Assembly (NCBI GenBank): GCA_041483135.1
Contig: JBGPFE010000019.1
Location: 6,071 to 70,070, forward strand
Length of the DNA stretch: 64,000 nt
Direction: 5' to 3'
Origin: PALSA-1004 sp041483135
GTDB taxonomy: Bacteria > Pseudomonadota > Gammaproteobacteria > Burkholderiales > SG8-41
The notes below the pieces were generated by a model, which was not told the origin of the DNA, searched no databases, and was given only the letters and a program-made list of their open reading frames with translations. Within the stretch, counting starts at the first letter, position 1, and each line of letters starts with the position of its first letter. Shown in pieces: positions 16,142 through 25,800 of the stretch. The translations under genes were made by a program, and so were the position numbers.

Positions 16142-16203
16142 AGGGTGAAGGGTGAAGGGTGAAGGGTGAAGGGTGAAGGGTGAAGGGTGAAGGGTGAAGG
16201 GTG
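16122..16203. repeat. Heptanucleotide tandem array GGGTGAA (11 full copies)
   Basis: Eleven perfect consecutive GGGTGAA units from 16122 to 16198 plus a partial GGGTG. The array starts inside the last codons of the esterase and ends 14 bp before the stop of the convergent PilZ-like gene. Because seven is not a multiple of three, TGA occurs in all three plus-strand frames within 21 bp. The copy number is a likely site of length variation between strains. Confidence 0.97.
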
Positions 16204-16216
16204 TAAGCCCCTCGTT

Positions 16217-17761
16217 TCACTGCCTTTGCAATATCCTGAACTTTGCCCAGTCGAAATCATCCCCGCCCTCGACCAGTTTGCTCGGCATCAGATAGTAAGG
16301 CTTGCCGCGCACGTTCATTTCGAGCCCTTGTCCCGGCGTGAAGCTGCCCGCACGCAACAGTAACGCGATCTCGCTGTTCTTGTCGGGAGTGGTCGACAGG
16401 AGCAGCGCCGGATCGCCTCCGCGAGTCGCGTTGAATGACGACACGCTGCCGGCGGGCGACAGCTTGACCGGAATCACCGCTTTCGACAGCAGCTGGATGC
16501 CGACGCGGCGCTGCTGATACTCGTCGCGCGCCATCCGGCGGACGACGCCGGCCCCCCAGAATTGCGCGGTTTCCGTCTGCACGCCGAGCAGGCTGCCGAC
16601 CTTGATCCAGTCGCCTTTGACCTGCGGGATGATCGCGCCGAAACCGCCTTCGCTGACGTTTTCGACGATCCAGCTTTCACCGCTGTCCTTGGCCTGGAAA
16701 TCGAGCGAGGTCTCGTCGTCGGCGGGCGCGACGCTCTTCACCACCTGCCGGAAGCCATGCACGACCGTCAGGCGGGTTGCGATCTTGCGGCGCTCCGAAC
16801 CGCGCGCCGGAGGGTGGTCGGACCAATACAGCGCAAGATGCTGCATGACCGACTGTATAAGGTCGAGATCGTAGGTGCCGCCGAGGTTGACGTGCGAGGG
16901 CATGCCATCCTTGACCTTTATTTCCTGCATCAAGCGCTCGAGTGCCGGCAGCGCTTTGCCGGCGCCGAAGTAGCGCGTCATTTTATTGGGCTCGATGCTT
17001 TTCTGCACGCGTGCAGCGGGCTTGCGCATCGACAGGTCGAAGAAATAATTGCAACCCGGCGCGGGTTTGGGCTGCAGCGTATACAGTTCGCCAAAATGCG
17101 CGACCGTGCGCTCGGCGATCTCCTGCTTGAGCGGCGTCAGCCCGTCGGTCGACGACACGCCGAGCATCAGCGCCTTGAGGAATTCATTCTGCACGGTGCC
17201 CTGCCCATGGGCGCCCGGGTAAATCTCGACCGGCGCGGTAGTCATGCCTTTGGCCTCGGCAAAGAGATACAGCCGCCCGAGGTCGCTCCACATACGATCA
17301 TCAATCGGACCGTAGTGCAACAAAATCCATTTGAGCTGCAATGTCAGCGCCCGCAACGCGCGCGCGATGATCGTGGGCAAATCCTTCTTGATGGCGCCGG
17401 CGCCGCTCGCGCCCGACTGAAATTGCTCGACGCATTGGCCGTAGGCCTGGCTGAGCATTTTCCAGAACTCGAATACCGTGGTCCACAGCTTGTTTTCGCG
17501 GAACTTTTCCTGGCGATCGGTAGCGAGATATTCCTGGTTCAGCTTGCGGTGATGATTTTTAGCCGCCTGGTCGAGCCAATCGAACAATTCGTAGCGATAG
17601 TCGAGCTTGAACCCCTCGGTGCGGACGATCGAGTCGAGCCAGAACGTGACTTCTTCCAGCGCCTTGGCGGCGTCATTCGCGGGCAGCTCGGCAATGAGCT
17701 TTTTCGCCTGCTTGGCGTCCGCCATCGGATGATCAGGCTTACCGCCCCCGAACAAAGCCAT
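16217..17761 (-). CDS. Large cytoplasmic protein with C-terminal PilZ-like segment
   Basis: 514 residues with no signal or membrane segment, beginning MALFGGGKPDHPMADAKQAK. The N-terminal two thirds look helical. The segment around residues 325-430 resembles a PilZ domain: an Arg-rich SERRKIATRL stretch, then ENVSEGGFGA that fits the (D/N)xSxxG half of the c-di-GMP motif, although the RxxxR half is imperfect (RRKIATR). A beta-rich tail follows (GVQTETAQFWGAGVVRRM). A c-di-GMP-responsive role is inference. Monocistronic; upstream is the UMF1 transporter on the same strand ~100 bp away. Confidence 0.72.
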   Translation of the reverse strand: MALFGGGKPDHPMADAKQAKKLIAELPANDAAKALEEVTFWLDSIVRTEGFKLDYRYELFDWLDQAAKNHHRKLNQEYLATDRQEKFRENKLWTTVFEFWKMLSQAYGQCVEQFQSGASGAGAIKKDLPTIIARALRALTLQLKWILLHYGPIDDRMWSDLGRLYLFAEAKGMTTAPVEIYPGAHGQGTVQNEFLKALMLGVSSTDGLTPLKQEIAERTVAHFGELYTLQPKPAPGCNYFFDLSMRKPAARVQKSIEPNKMTRYFGAGKALPALERLMQEIKVKDGMPSHVNLGGTYDLDLIQSVMQHLALYWSDHPPARGSERRKIATRLTVVHGFRQVVKSVAPADDETSLDFQAKDSGESWIVENVSEGGFGAIIPQVKGDWIKVGSLLGVQTETAQFWGAGVVRRMARDEYQQRRVGIQLLSKAVIPVKLSPAGSVSSFNATRGGDPALLLSTTPDKNSEIALLLRAGSFTPGQGLEMNVRGKPYYLMPSKLVEGGDDFDWAKFRILQRQ

Positions 17762-17857
17762 TTTCCGTCCTCGAATGTAGCTTTAACGAATTTATTATGG
17801 AACAAACATCAAGCCGGCCAATATAGTAGCGTCAACCAGCCCGATACAGCTATTTTT

Positions 17858-19162
17858 TCACGTTTTATCGCCGGCGGCGAGCGCCGTACTGCGGCCGCGC
17901 CCGACATCGACACCGGTCAGAATCCCCAGTCCGATCAGAAAGTAACTGCCGGTAAACAGGATCGCCATCCGGTGGTCGCCGCGCGACAGCCAGCTTACCA
18001 AACCATAGGTAAGCGGGCCGAGTATCGCAGAAAACTTTACCGCCAGGCCCCATAAACCGAAAAATTCCGCGCGTTTCGGCTCGGGGCTCAGGTAGCCGAT
18101 CAGCGCGCGGCCGGCCGACTGGCTGGAACCGAGGCACAAGCCGACCAGGTTCGCGGCAATCCAGAACAGTGCCGGCCCTTGCGCAGCCCATGCCAGCACT
18201 ATCGTCACCACCCAACCGAGCAGCGTCACGGCCAGCGCGCGCAAATGCCCGATGCGGTCCTGCACGTGCCCGAAGGCGAAGGCGCCGACCGCTGCGGTCA
18301 GATTCACCACCAGTATCAGCATCAGGGTCTGCCGGGTGGTAAAACCCATCGCCTGCTCGGCGTAGATCGCGGCCAGCACAATCACAGCCTGAATACCGGC
18401 TTGATAAAACACGATGCAGATTAGAAAACGCGCCAGGTCGCGATAGCGACTCGCCTCGCGCCAGGTCGCGATTACCCGGCCAAGCGACTCCGCAAACAGG
18501 CGTTGCCGCCCCGGCTGCGGCACTGCACGCTCCTTCAAGTACGCAAAGGTCGGCAGACTGGCGAGCGCGAAGATAACGGCGGTAATCAGCATCGTGACCG
18601 GCACGAATTGCGCCGCCGTGGCGCCGCCTGCCTGTGCCCTTGTCACGTAAACAAGGCAGATGCCGAGCGTCAGCAGCCCGCCGATATAGCCGAGCGACCA
18701 GCCCCACCCCGACACGCGCCCGAGCGCTTCACCGCGGGCAAGCTCGGGCAGGAATGCCGCGCACAGATTTTCGCCGCTGCCGAAAAAGAAATTCGACGCG
18801 ATGATGAGGGCGATGGCGAGCCACAAGTCGCCGCTGCCGACCAGCGCCAGCCCCGCCGTGAAGGTGACACAACCGACGGTCGTTATCAGCAGCAGCTTTT
18901 TCTTGGCGGCGTGCACGTCGGCCCACGCGCCGAGCAACGGCGCCGTCAGCATGATCAGCAGATACGACGCCGCAAGCGCCGCAGTCCAGGCGAACGTCGC
19001 CCATATCTCGTTGTGCGCCACGACGCTGACGAAGTAGGCATTGAAAACCGCGGTGATGACGACCGTGGTGTAGCCGGAGTTGGCAAAATCGTACATCGCC
19101 CACGCCCAGACCTCGACCGGACGCACATCCTGCGCGAGGCTGACCGACTCGTTATTCGACAA
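17858..19162 (-). CDS. MFS transporter, UMF1 family
   Basis: 434-residue inner-membrane transporter with about 12 helices, of the UMF1 (Atg22-like) branch of the major facilitator superfamily. The hallmark N-terminal WAMYDFANSGYTTVVITAVF near residue 20 is present, as is TAPLLGAWADVHAAKKKLLL near 72, corresponding to the MFS loop 2-3 motif. The substrate is unknown; bacterial members are uncharacterised for the most part. Adjacent on the same strand is the CBS-domain protein upstream, 16 bp away, which suggests cotranscription. Confidence 0.92.
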   Translation of the reverse strand: MSNNESVSLAQDVRPVEVWAWAMYDFANSGYTTVVITAVFNAYFVSVVAHNEIWATFAWTAALAASYLLIMLTAPLLGAWADVHAAKKKLLLITTVGCVTFTAGLALVGSGDLWLAIALIIASNFFFGSGENLCAAFLPELARGEALGRVSGWGWSLGYIGGLLTLGICLVYVTRAQAGGATAAQFVPVTMLITAVIFALASLPTFAYLKERAVPQPGRQRLFAESLGRVIATWREASRYRDLARFLICIVFYQAGIQAVIVLAAIYAEQAMGFTTRQTLMLILVVNLTAAVGAFAFGHVQDRIGHLRALAVTLLGWVVTIVLAWAAQGPALFWIAANLVGLCLGSSQSAGRALIGYLSPEPKRAEFFGLWGLAVKFSAILGPLTYGLVSWLSRGDHRMAILFTGSYFLIGLGILTGVDVGRGRSTALAAGDKT

Positions 19163-19178
19163 CAGAGAGACCGCTCGA

Positions 19179-19631
19179 TTATTTGGGCGCTTCGTCGGCT
19201 TCCGGCCAGTTCTTGATGTACCGCTTCAAGAGCCGGTTCTCGAAACTGGTTTCCTTGATCACCGACTTGGCGACGTCGTGAAACGAGATCACGCCGAGCA
19301 ACTGCTCGCCGTCCTTGACCGGCAGGTAGCGCACGTGATTTTTCGTCATCACCTCGCGCAGATGATCGAGCGAATCGTTGGGATTGCCGCAGATCGGGTC
19401 GGCAGCCATCACGTTTATTACGCGCAGGTCGGCGAGATTTCCGCGCTGCGCGTCGACCGCCTGCAGCACTTCGCGGAATGTCAGCATGCCGGTCATGCGC
19501 CCGCCCGCCATCACCACCAGCGAACCGATGTCGTGCTTGACCATCATGCTCACCGCGTCCGCCACCTTGCCGTCGGGCGCGATGCTGAAAATGGCGCCGC
19601 CTTTCATGTTCAGGATATCGCGGATGAGCAT
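19179..19631 (-). CDS. CBS-domain pair protein
   Basis: 150 residues with two CBS modules (about residues 5-62 and 75-130), which usually bind adenine nucleotides. Sequence such as MLIRDILNMKG, MMVKHDIGSLVVM near 40, MTGMLTFREVLQAV near 58, NDSLDHLREVMTKNHVRYLP near 85 and LLGVISFHDVAKSVI near 118 fits the pattern. ATG 19631 is chosen because a GAGGAG ribosome-binding site sits just upstream; an ATG at 19649 is possible. It directly precedes the UMF1 transporter gene, so regulation of that transporter is conceivable but unproven. Confidence 0.9.
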   Translation of the reverse strand: MLIRDILNMKGGAIFSIAPDGKVADAVSMMVKHDIGSLVVMAGGRMTGMLTFREVLQAVDAQRGNLADLRVINVMAADPICGNPNDSLDHLREVMTKNHVRYLPVKDGEQLLGVISFHDVAKSVIKETSFENRLLKRYIKNWPEADEAPK

Positions 19632-19692
19632 GCCGTCTCCTCGCGCCAATGCGTCGATCAGCCATCATAGCCGCGGGCACGAAAAGTTGAAA

Positions 19693-19750
19693 GCGTTAGG
19701 CGTTAGGCGTTAGGCGTTAGGCGTTAGGCGTTAGGCGTTAGGCGTTAGGC
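19693..19750. repeat. Heptanucleotide tandem array GCGTTAG with inverted partner
   Basis: Eight perfect GCGTTAG units (19693-19748). About 35 bp further, CGCCTCACCCCTCACGCCTC and ACGCCTGAC (ending ~19813) contain the related inverted words. The whole element fills the gap between the CBS gene start and the ABC permease stop. TAG falls in every plus-strand frame; the opposite arm read inward offers TGA and TAG. Confidence 0.93.
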
Positions 19751-19812
19751 AAACATCGACGGCGCAGCCGTGATGGAAGTTTTCCGCCTCACCCCTCACG
19801 CCTCACGCCTGA

Positions 19813-20652
19813 CTACAATCGTTCAGTCTCCCCCTGCGCCGGCCGCCATACCAGCAGCCTCTCTTCGGCCATGGTGACCACCACGTCGAGCGCGAGCGCA
19901 AATGCGGTCAGCACCAGAATGCCGGCAAACACGGTGTTGATATCGAACGCGCCTTCGGCCTGCAAAATCAGGTAGCCGACGCCGCGTGCCGAGCCGAGAT
20001 ATTCGCCGACCACCGCGCCGACGAACGCCATGCCGACCGAAGTGTGCAGGCTCGAGAACACCCACGACATCGCCGACGGTAGATACACCGTGCGCAGCAG
20101 CTGCCCGGCATTCGCGCCCAGCATGCGCGCGTTGTTGAGCACGACGGGACTCACTTCTTTCACGCCCTGGTAGACGTTGAAGAACACGATGAAGAACACC
20201 AGCGTGATGCCGAGCGCGACCTTGGACAGGATGCCGAGGCCGAACCACACCGCGAAAATCGGCGCCAGTATCACGCGCGGCATCGCGTTCAGCGCCTTGA
20301 TATAGGGATCGGCAAGCGCGGATGCCGTCGGCGACAGCGCGAGCCACAGTCCGACGCCGAGTCCGAGCAAGGTGCCGATCGCGAACGCGAGCAGGGTTTC
20401 GATCAGCGTGACCAGCAAATGCTCGTAAATCTTGCCGCTCGCGAACCATTCCCAGATTTTCTGCAGCACGACGAGCGGCTTGCCGAAGAAGAACGCCGTG
20501 TTCCTGGCGAACTCTTCCGACACCAGCAGCGGATTCGTCATCAGGTGCCAGAATACAAACACGCCTCCCAGCAGCAGCAGGTGGTAGAGCAAAAGCCTGC
20601 CGCGCACCGCGCGTACCTCACTTTTGCCGGCTTTGCGCATAACCTGCTTCAT
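19813..20652 (-). CDS. NitT/TauT-type ABC transporter permease
   Basis: 279-residue inner-membrane permease (SsuC/TauC-like) with about six helices. Visible are FAIGTLLGLGVGLWLAL near residue 90, ALNAMPRVILAPIFAVWFGLG near 120 (part of the ATPase-contact EAA loop region follows at GVKEVSPVVLNNARMLGAN), and RGVGYLILQAEGAFDINTVF near 220. The ATG overlaps the ATPase gene stop by 4 bp (ATGA). Together with the ATPase and the binding protein upstream it forms a complete importer. Substrates of such systems include aromatic acids, sulfonates and pyrimidine precursors; which one here is unknown. Confidence 0.93.
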   Translation of the reverse strand: MKQVMRKAGKSEVRAVRGRLLLYHLLLLGGVFVFWHLMTNPLLVSEEFARNTAFFFGKPLVVLQKIWEWFASGKIYEHLLVTLIETLLAFAIGTLLGLGVGLWLALSPTASALADPYIKALNAMPRVILAPIFAVWFGLGILSKVALGITLVFFIVFFNVYQGVKEVSPVVLNNARMLGANAGQLLRTVYLPSAMSWVFSSLHTSVGMAFVGAVVGEYLGSARGVGYLILQAEGAFDINTVFAGILVLTAFALALDVVVTMAEERLLVWRPAQGETERL

Positions 20653-21467
20653 TTGCGCTGGCTTTGCGCATAACCTTTAAGCACTTCGTCTTTCATGGTG
20701 TGCCAGATATCGGTATGCAACTCGACGAAGCGCGGCGTGAGCCGCACCTCCGCGACGTCGCGCGGCCGCGGCAGATCGATCACGAATTCGCCCATCAAAT
20801 GCGTGGCGGGGCCCGCCGACAGCACCACGACGCGGTCGGACAAGGCAATGGCTTCTTCCAGATCGTGGGTAATAAACACCACTGATTTGCGGTCGGCCGA
20901 CCACAGTTCGAGCAGTTCGTTTTCCATCAGCTGCCGCGTCTGGATGTCGAGCGCCGAGAACGGCTCGTCCATGAGCAGGATCTTGGGGTCCATGATCAGT
21001 ATCTGCGCGAGTGCCACGCGTTTTTTCATGCCGCCCGAAAGTTGATGCGGGTAACGGCCGCCGTGCCCGCTCAGGCCGACGCGCGCCAGCCACGCCACTG
21101 CCTGCTCGTGCGCGGCACCCGGCTCGACGCCGCGGTACTTGAGCCCGAGCTCGACGTTGTCGAGCGCGGAGAGCCACGGCAGCAGCGCATCCGACTGGAA
21201 CATGTAGCCGGCATGGCGGTTGATGCCGGCAAGCCGTTGCCCGAGCACGCGCACGCTGCCCGCCGACGGCTCGAGCAGTCCCGCCGCAATATTCAGCAAG
21301 GTCGATTTGCCGCAACCGGTAGGACCGACCACCGACACGAACTCGCCGGCACCGACGATCAGAGTCGTGTCGCGCACCGCGGTATACGAACCGGCGTCAG
21401 CGCCATGCGCAGTGAACGTGACGGTTATGTTATCCAGCGCCAGGGCGGCGCCGTTACTTTGGGACAT
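20649..21467 (-). CDS. NitT/TauT-type ABC transporter ATP-binding protein
   Basis: 272-residue ATPase energising the importer. Walker A GPTGCGKST near residue 49, Q-loop YMFQSDALLPWLSALDN near 88, signature LSGGMKKRVALAQ near 143, Walker B ILLMDEPFSALD near 163, and switch His in VVFITHDLEEAIAL near 196. The N-terminal ~30 residues form a typical strand pair with an AHGADAG insertion. Its stop overlaps the permease start. A CTCTGTG-family repeat lies between it and the upstream binding-protein gene. Confidence 0.95.
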   Translation of the reverse strand: MSQSNGAALALDNITVTFTAHGADAGSYTAVRDTTLIVGAGEFVSVVGPTGCGKSTLLNIAAGLLEPSAGSVRVLGQRLAGINRHAGYMFQSDALLPWLSALDNVELGLKYRGVEPGAAHEQAVAWLARVGLSGHGGRYPHQLSGGMKKRVALAQILIMDPKILLMDEPFSALDIQTRQLMENELLELWSADRKSVVFITHDLEEAIALSDRVVVLSAGPATHLMGEFVIDLPRPRDVAEVRLTPRFVELHTDIWHTMKDEVLKGYAQSQRK

Positions 21468-21501
21468 GGAGGAAGAAACTGCCGAAGAAAATCAAACCCG
21501 G

Positions 21502-21590
21502 GCCGCAGAGATCACGGAGGGAAACAAAATATCAACACTTTCGCACTTCTGCTTTTTTTGCGTTCTTTTTTCTCTGTGTGCTCTGTGGCT
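21502..21590. repeat. Word-repeat inverted element, CTCTGTG family, copy 2
   Basis: Left arm GCCGCAGAGATCACGGAGG, T-rich centre, right arm TCTCTGTGTGCTCTGTGGCT. The CTA at its right boundary is the stop codon (TAG) of the binding-protein gene read on the minus strand. The element separates that gene from its own ATPase gene and could act as a partial terminator or mRNA 3' end. Confidence 0.85.
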
Positions 21591-22617
21591 AATGTTTGTA
21601 TTTTTTTAATGCTTTTTGCACGAAACTATTATCGAATGTTTTGGCAAGATCTATCTTCGCCGCCTGCACCGTCGGTTCGAATGAATTCAACACTTTGTAG
21701 ACGTTCCTCGCGCCATCCATCGTGAACAGCCCGTCGGGCGAATAGCCTTCCATATTCTTGAGCAATGCGACTTTGTACATGGTCGGATCATCGCCGTAAT
21801 ATTCAGCGGGCACGGTCGCGACCACTTCCTCGGGACGCGCCTTCTGCAGCCAAAGGTCGGCGCGCACTATCGCGTTGACCACCGCCTGCGCGGTGTTCGG
21901 GTTCTTCTTAACCCAGTCCAGCGGCGCGTAAATGCAGCCGGCGTGATAAGCGCCGCCATAAACCTCCTTCATGCCCTTGGCGGTGCGCGTGTCCACCACC
22001 GGTATCACGTCGCCCGACGCCTCGAGCCGCGCAATCACCGGATCGAGATTGGAAATCGCGTCGATCTCGCCTTTGCGCAGCGCTGCCACCGCGCCGGCGG
22101 TTGCGCCGACGCCTATGATTGAAACCGCATCGGGCTTGAGGCCGTCCTTCGCAAGCAAGTTGCTCACCATCATGTTGGTGCTCGAGCCGGGCGCAGTCAC
22201 GCCTATCTTCCAGCCTTTCAGGTCTTTCGGCGACTTATATTGCGCGACCTTGCTCTTGTGCACGCCGAGCACGATGCCGGAGTAACGCCCTTCGAGCGCG
22301 ATGGCGACGATGTTGATGCCCTTCGCCTGCATGTTGATGGTGTGCTCGTAAGCGCCAGACACGATATCGGCGCTGCCGCCGACCATCGCCTGCAGCGCCT
22401 TGGCGCCGCCCGGGAAATCGACGATCTCGACAGTGAGCCCTTCGTCCTTGAAATAGCCGCGCCGCTCGGCTACCGTCAGCGGCAGGTAATAGAGCAGGGG
22501 CTTGCCGCCGACCGCGAGCGTGATTTTAGATTTCTCGAGCGCCTGTGCCATCGCGCCGCAAGACGCCATTCCCACGGTGACGAGCAGCAGCAAAAACAAG
22601 GTTCGGGTAACGCGCAT
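21589..22617 (-). CDS. NitT/TauT-type ABC transporter substrate-binding protein
   Basis: 342 residues with an N-terminal Sec signal (MRVTRTLFLLLLVTVGMASC; the Cys could also serve as a lipobox). Mature motifs include LYYLPLTVAERRGYFKDEGL near residue 40, FPGGAKALQAMVGGSADI near 67, APGSSTNMMVSNLLAKDGL near 140 and FDNSFVQKALKK at the end, as in NMT1/SsuA-like proteins. It is the first gene of the three-gene importer operon. Substrate not determinable from sequence. Confidence 0.92.
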   Translation of the reverse strand: MRVTRTLFLLLLVTVGMASCGAMAQALEKSKITLAVGGKPLLYYLPLTVAERRGYFKDEGLTVEIVDFPGGAKALQAMVGGSADIVSGAYEHTINMQAKGINIVAIALEGRYSGIVLGVHKSKVAQYKSPKDLKGWKIGVTAPGSSTNMMVSNLLAKDGLKPDAVSIIGVGATAGAVAALRKGEIDAISNLDPVIARLEASGDVIPVVDTRTAKGMKEVYGGAYHAGCIYAPLDWVKKNPNTAQAVVNAIVRADLWLQKARPEEVVATVPAEYYGDDPTMYKVALLKNMEGYSPDGLFTMDGARNVYKVLNSFEPTVQAAKIDLAKTFDNSFVQKALKKYKH

Positions 22618-22723
22618 GATCTCCTCCGTTCAACCTTCAATTTGTCGAGCGATGCTCACATGTGAGCCTCATAGTGTCAAGCAAGGTCGGTTTCGAGTTG
22701 CGAGTTTCAGGTTTCTATTGAAC

Positions 22724-22852
22724 AAGTGAAGAAGTGAATGAGTGAATGGGTGAACACCCCCTCCCTGACCCTCCCCCTTGGCCAAGGGGGAGGGAAGCTT
22801 TCACTCCTTCACTCCTTAACTCCTTCACTCATTCACTTCTTCACTCCTTCAC
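22724..22852. repeat. Word-repeat inverted element, GTGAAGG family, copy 3
   Basis: Left arm AAGTGAAGAAGTGAATGAGT and GAATGGGTGAAC, core CCCTCCCCCTTGGCCAAGGG, long right arm of TTCACTCC words. The right arm encodes the last codons (GVKK) and TGA stop of the CHAT protein. A GTTTCGAGTTGCGAGTTTC half-repeat lies immediately to its left at 22688-22707. Confidence 0.85.
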
Positions 22853-25800
22853 GCGCTTCTATCTGCGTCCATTCTGCATTGCCTTCGCCAACAACCACGA
22901 ACGGCGCCCAGAACGCCGGGTGCGCGAAGTGCGGCTTGTCCGTGCGCGCCATCAGCGCGAGCATCGAGCGGCGCAGCGCCTCCGCCTTCGGCGCGCCTTT
23001 CGACGACTCATCGAACATACGCGTAGTAAGCGCCACCGCTGCGTCCGAACTCACTGCCCAGTGCGAGACGAGGAGCGATCTCGCACCCGCATAGAAGAAT
23101 GCCCGCGCAAGACCCGAGAGTCCTTCCGCCCCCGGCGTGCCGTCCGGCGCCGCGGTGTTGCACGCGGAGAGCACCACCCAGTCGGCGTCGAGTTTCAGTT
23201 GCGAGATTTCGCCTGCGGTCAGCAACCCGTCATCGAGTTCGCTTCCCTGCTCCGGCGGGGTGAGTACCAGCGCCGGTTCGGCGAGTCCCTTGAAATCGCC
23301 GGCCATCAGCCCGTGCGTGGCGAAGGCGAGATTGCGGTAGCGCGTGAGATCGGCCTCTTTGACCGCACGCTCCGTGGCAGCCGGTCCGAGCCGGATCGAC
23401 GCAGCGGGAGCTTTCAGCGCCGCGGCGATGGCGCGTAACTCGCCGGCAGACTCGGGCAGTCGGGCGAGTTTTCTCACTTCATTCGCATCGGCCACAGCAC
23501 CCCGTGAGTAGAGCGCAGCGACATTCCCCTTGCGGGCGTCTTCGCCAATGCCTTCCAGCACCGGATCGCCAAAACCGCTGAATGGCTCGCGCGAGGTGGG
23601 CGCTTTCGAGAATTGCCTCAGCGCTCGCAGCGAGCCTGCGGCGGGTAGAACCGTGATCGCGTACTTCTTCGCAAGCCAAGGCACCTGCGTCAGTTCGGCG
23701 AGCGAGGCGTTCGGCTTCGCGGGCGGCTCCATCACCAGCACGCCCGGCGGTAAACTCTGCATTGCGCCGTCGGGAACGAGGATCAAGTGCTTTGCGCCGG
23801 CGAGCAGCGGCTCCGCGGGCGCAAGGATTTTTCGGTACAGTTCGTATGCCAAAGTGACATTGAATGGCTGCCTTAGCATTCGTTCGGGATCTGGTACATC
23901 GAGATCAAGCTGCGACCGAAGTTTCTTTACGATTTCGGCAAGCTCACTCCGCTTGATGCCGAGCCGGAAAAAGCCAGCATCGTTTCGTCGCAGCGCCCAG
24001 AGGAAACTTTCATCCGCAGAGACGAGGAGCAGCACCAACGCCTCGTCCTCGCCAAGCAGCTTCTGTGCAGCAGCAAGTTCCAGCGGCTTCGGGTTGGTCA
24101 GTTCCCCGTACTGCGGATATTCGCGCTCCAGGCGGGTATCGAGTTCGGAGATTGCCTTCGTCGTTTCAGCCTGCTCGATCCGCAATTTCGCCGCGAGCGT
24201 TTCGTTGCCGCGCTGCCCCGCCGCCTGCACGATCCGGGAGTCCAACTGCTCGAATCTCGCCATTGTGTCCTGCCGCGCACGGGCAAGCTGCGCGAGCGCG
24301 TCGCTCCCGGCGGCATACCGCGCCGCCATCTTCGCCACCTGCTCCGCCGTGTCATTCGCGCGCGCGAGCTGTGCGATCTCGAACCCCTCCCGCGTGGTCT
24401 CGGCACGCGCTTGCAACCCGCGCTCCGCGGCTATGGCGAGCAGCGAAACGTGAAACTCGAAACCGCCAGAGTGCCTTCTCTGCTCTGCCAGCGCGCCTCG
24501 GCGCGACGCGCTGCTACTCACCGAGAATCGCCGCACGAGCGACGCATTTGCACGGCGCGTGAGCCTCAGCGCCTCATCTAGCTTTCCTTGCGATCGATAC
24601 AGGTAGGCAAGGTTGTTCAACGACTGCGCGACATCCGGGTGGTCCGGCCCGAGAGCTTTTTCATAGATCCCCAGGGAGCGCCGATAAAATGATTCGGCCT
24701 CACCAAAGCGACCTTGATGTTCGTACAGCACTGCAAGGCTGCTCAATATAGTTCCCACGCCCGGGCTGTCCGGTCCCGCTGTTTTTTCCTCTATCCTAAG
24801 CGCCCGCAGGTAAAGCGGCTCGGCCTCAACAGAGCGCCCATGCACTTGATACAGCGCCGCAAGGTTGTGCAGCAAAATCGCCACGCCTGGGCTATCCGGT
24901 CCCTCTGCTTTTTCCCTTATTCTAAGCGCCTTAAGGTAAAGCGGCTCGGCCTCAGCAAAGCGCCCTTGCGTTCGATAAAGCGACGCAAGGCTGTTGAGCA
25001 TCGTTGCCATAATCGGGTTATCCGGGCCAAGGGCCTTTTCGGCGATGACAAACGCTCGCCGGAGGAGCGGCTCGGCCTCAGCAAAGCGCCCTTGCGTATC
25101 GTACAGCTCCCCCAGCCTGGTGAGTGCCCCACCTACGACAGGGTTATCTGGCCCCAGCACTTTTTCTGAGCTCGCAAGGTTGCGTCGCAAGAGCAGCTCG
25201 GCCTCAGCGTAGCGCCCTTGCGCTTGATACATCGCCGCAAGCATACCCAATGGGAGCCCGGTAACCCAGCTATCCGGTCCATCTGTTTTTTCCATTATCC
25301 GAAGCGCCCGCAGGAGAAGCGGCTCCTCCTCAGCAAAACGCCCTTGCACTTGATACTGCCCCGCAAGACTGAGCAATGATTGCACGATACTCGGGTCATC
25401 CGGCCCCAGCGTTTTTTCCCGGATCGCCAGCGAGTGCCGATTCAAGGGCTCGGCCTCAGCATAGCGCCCTTGCGCTTGATACATGGACGCAAGGCTGACC
25501 AATGAGAGCACGACATCCGGGTGATCTGGCCCAAGTGCTGTTTCCCGGATCGCCAGCGAGCGCTTGTAGAGCGACTCAGCCTCAGCGAGCCGGCCTTGCG
25601 TTTCGTACAGCCCCGCAAGGTTGTTCAACGTCGTCGCTAGGCGGAGATCGCTCGCGCCAAACAATTCCGCTTCCCGCAGCGCTGCTTCAAAGCGTGCGGC
25701 GGAGGCGCGGTAGTCGCCCTCACGTTGCGCGGACGTTGCTGCATCCATATGCGCCTGCCACTCCGCTTCGCCGGCGAGTACCGGGCTGGAGACGAGCAGC

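Noticed and set aside
16122..16203. Tandem array as a CRISPR or VNTR with spacers
   Set aside because: Units are contiguous 7-mers with no spacers and no cas genes nearby.
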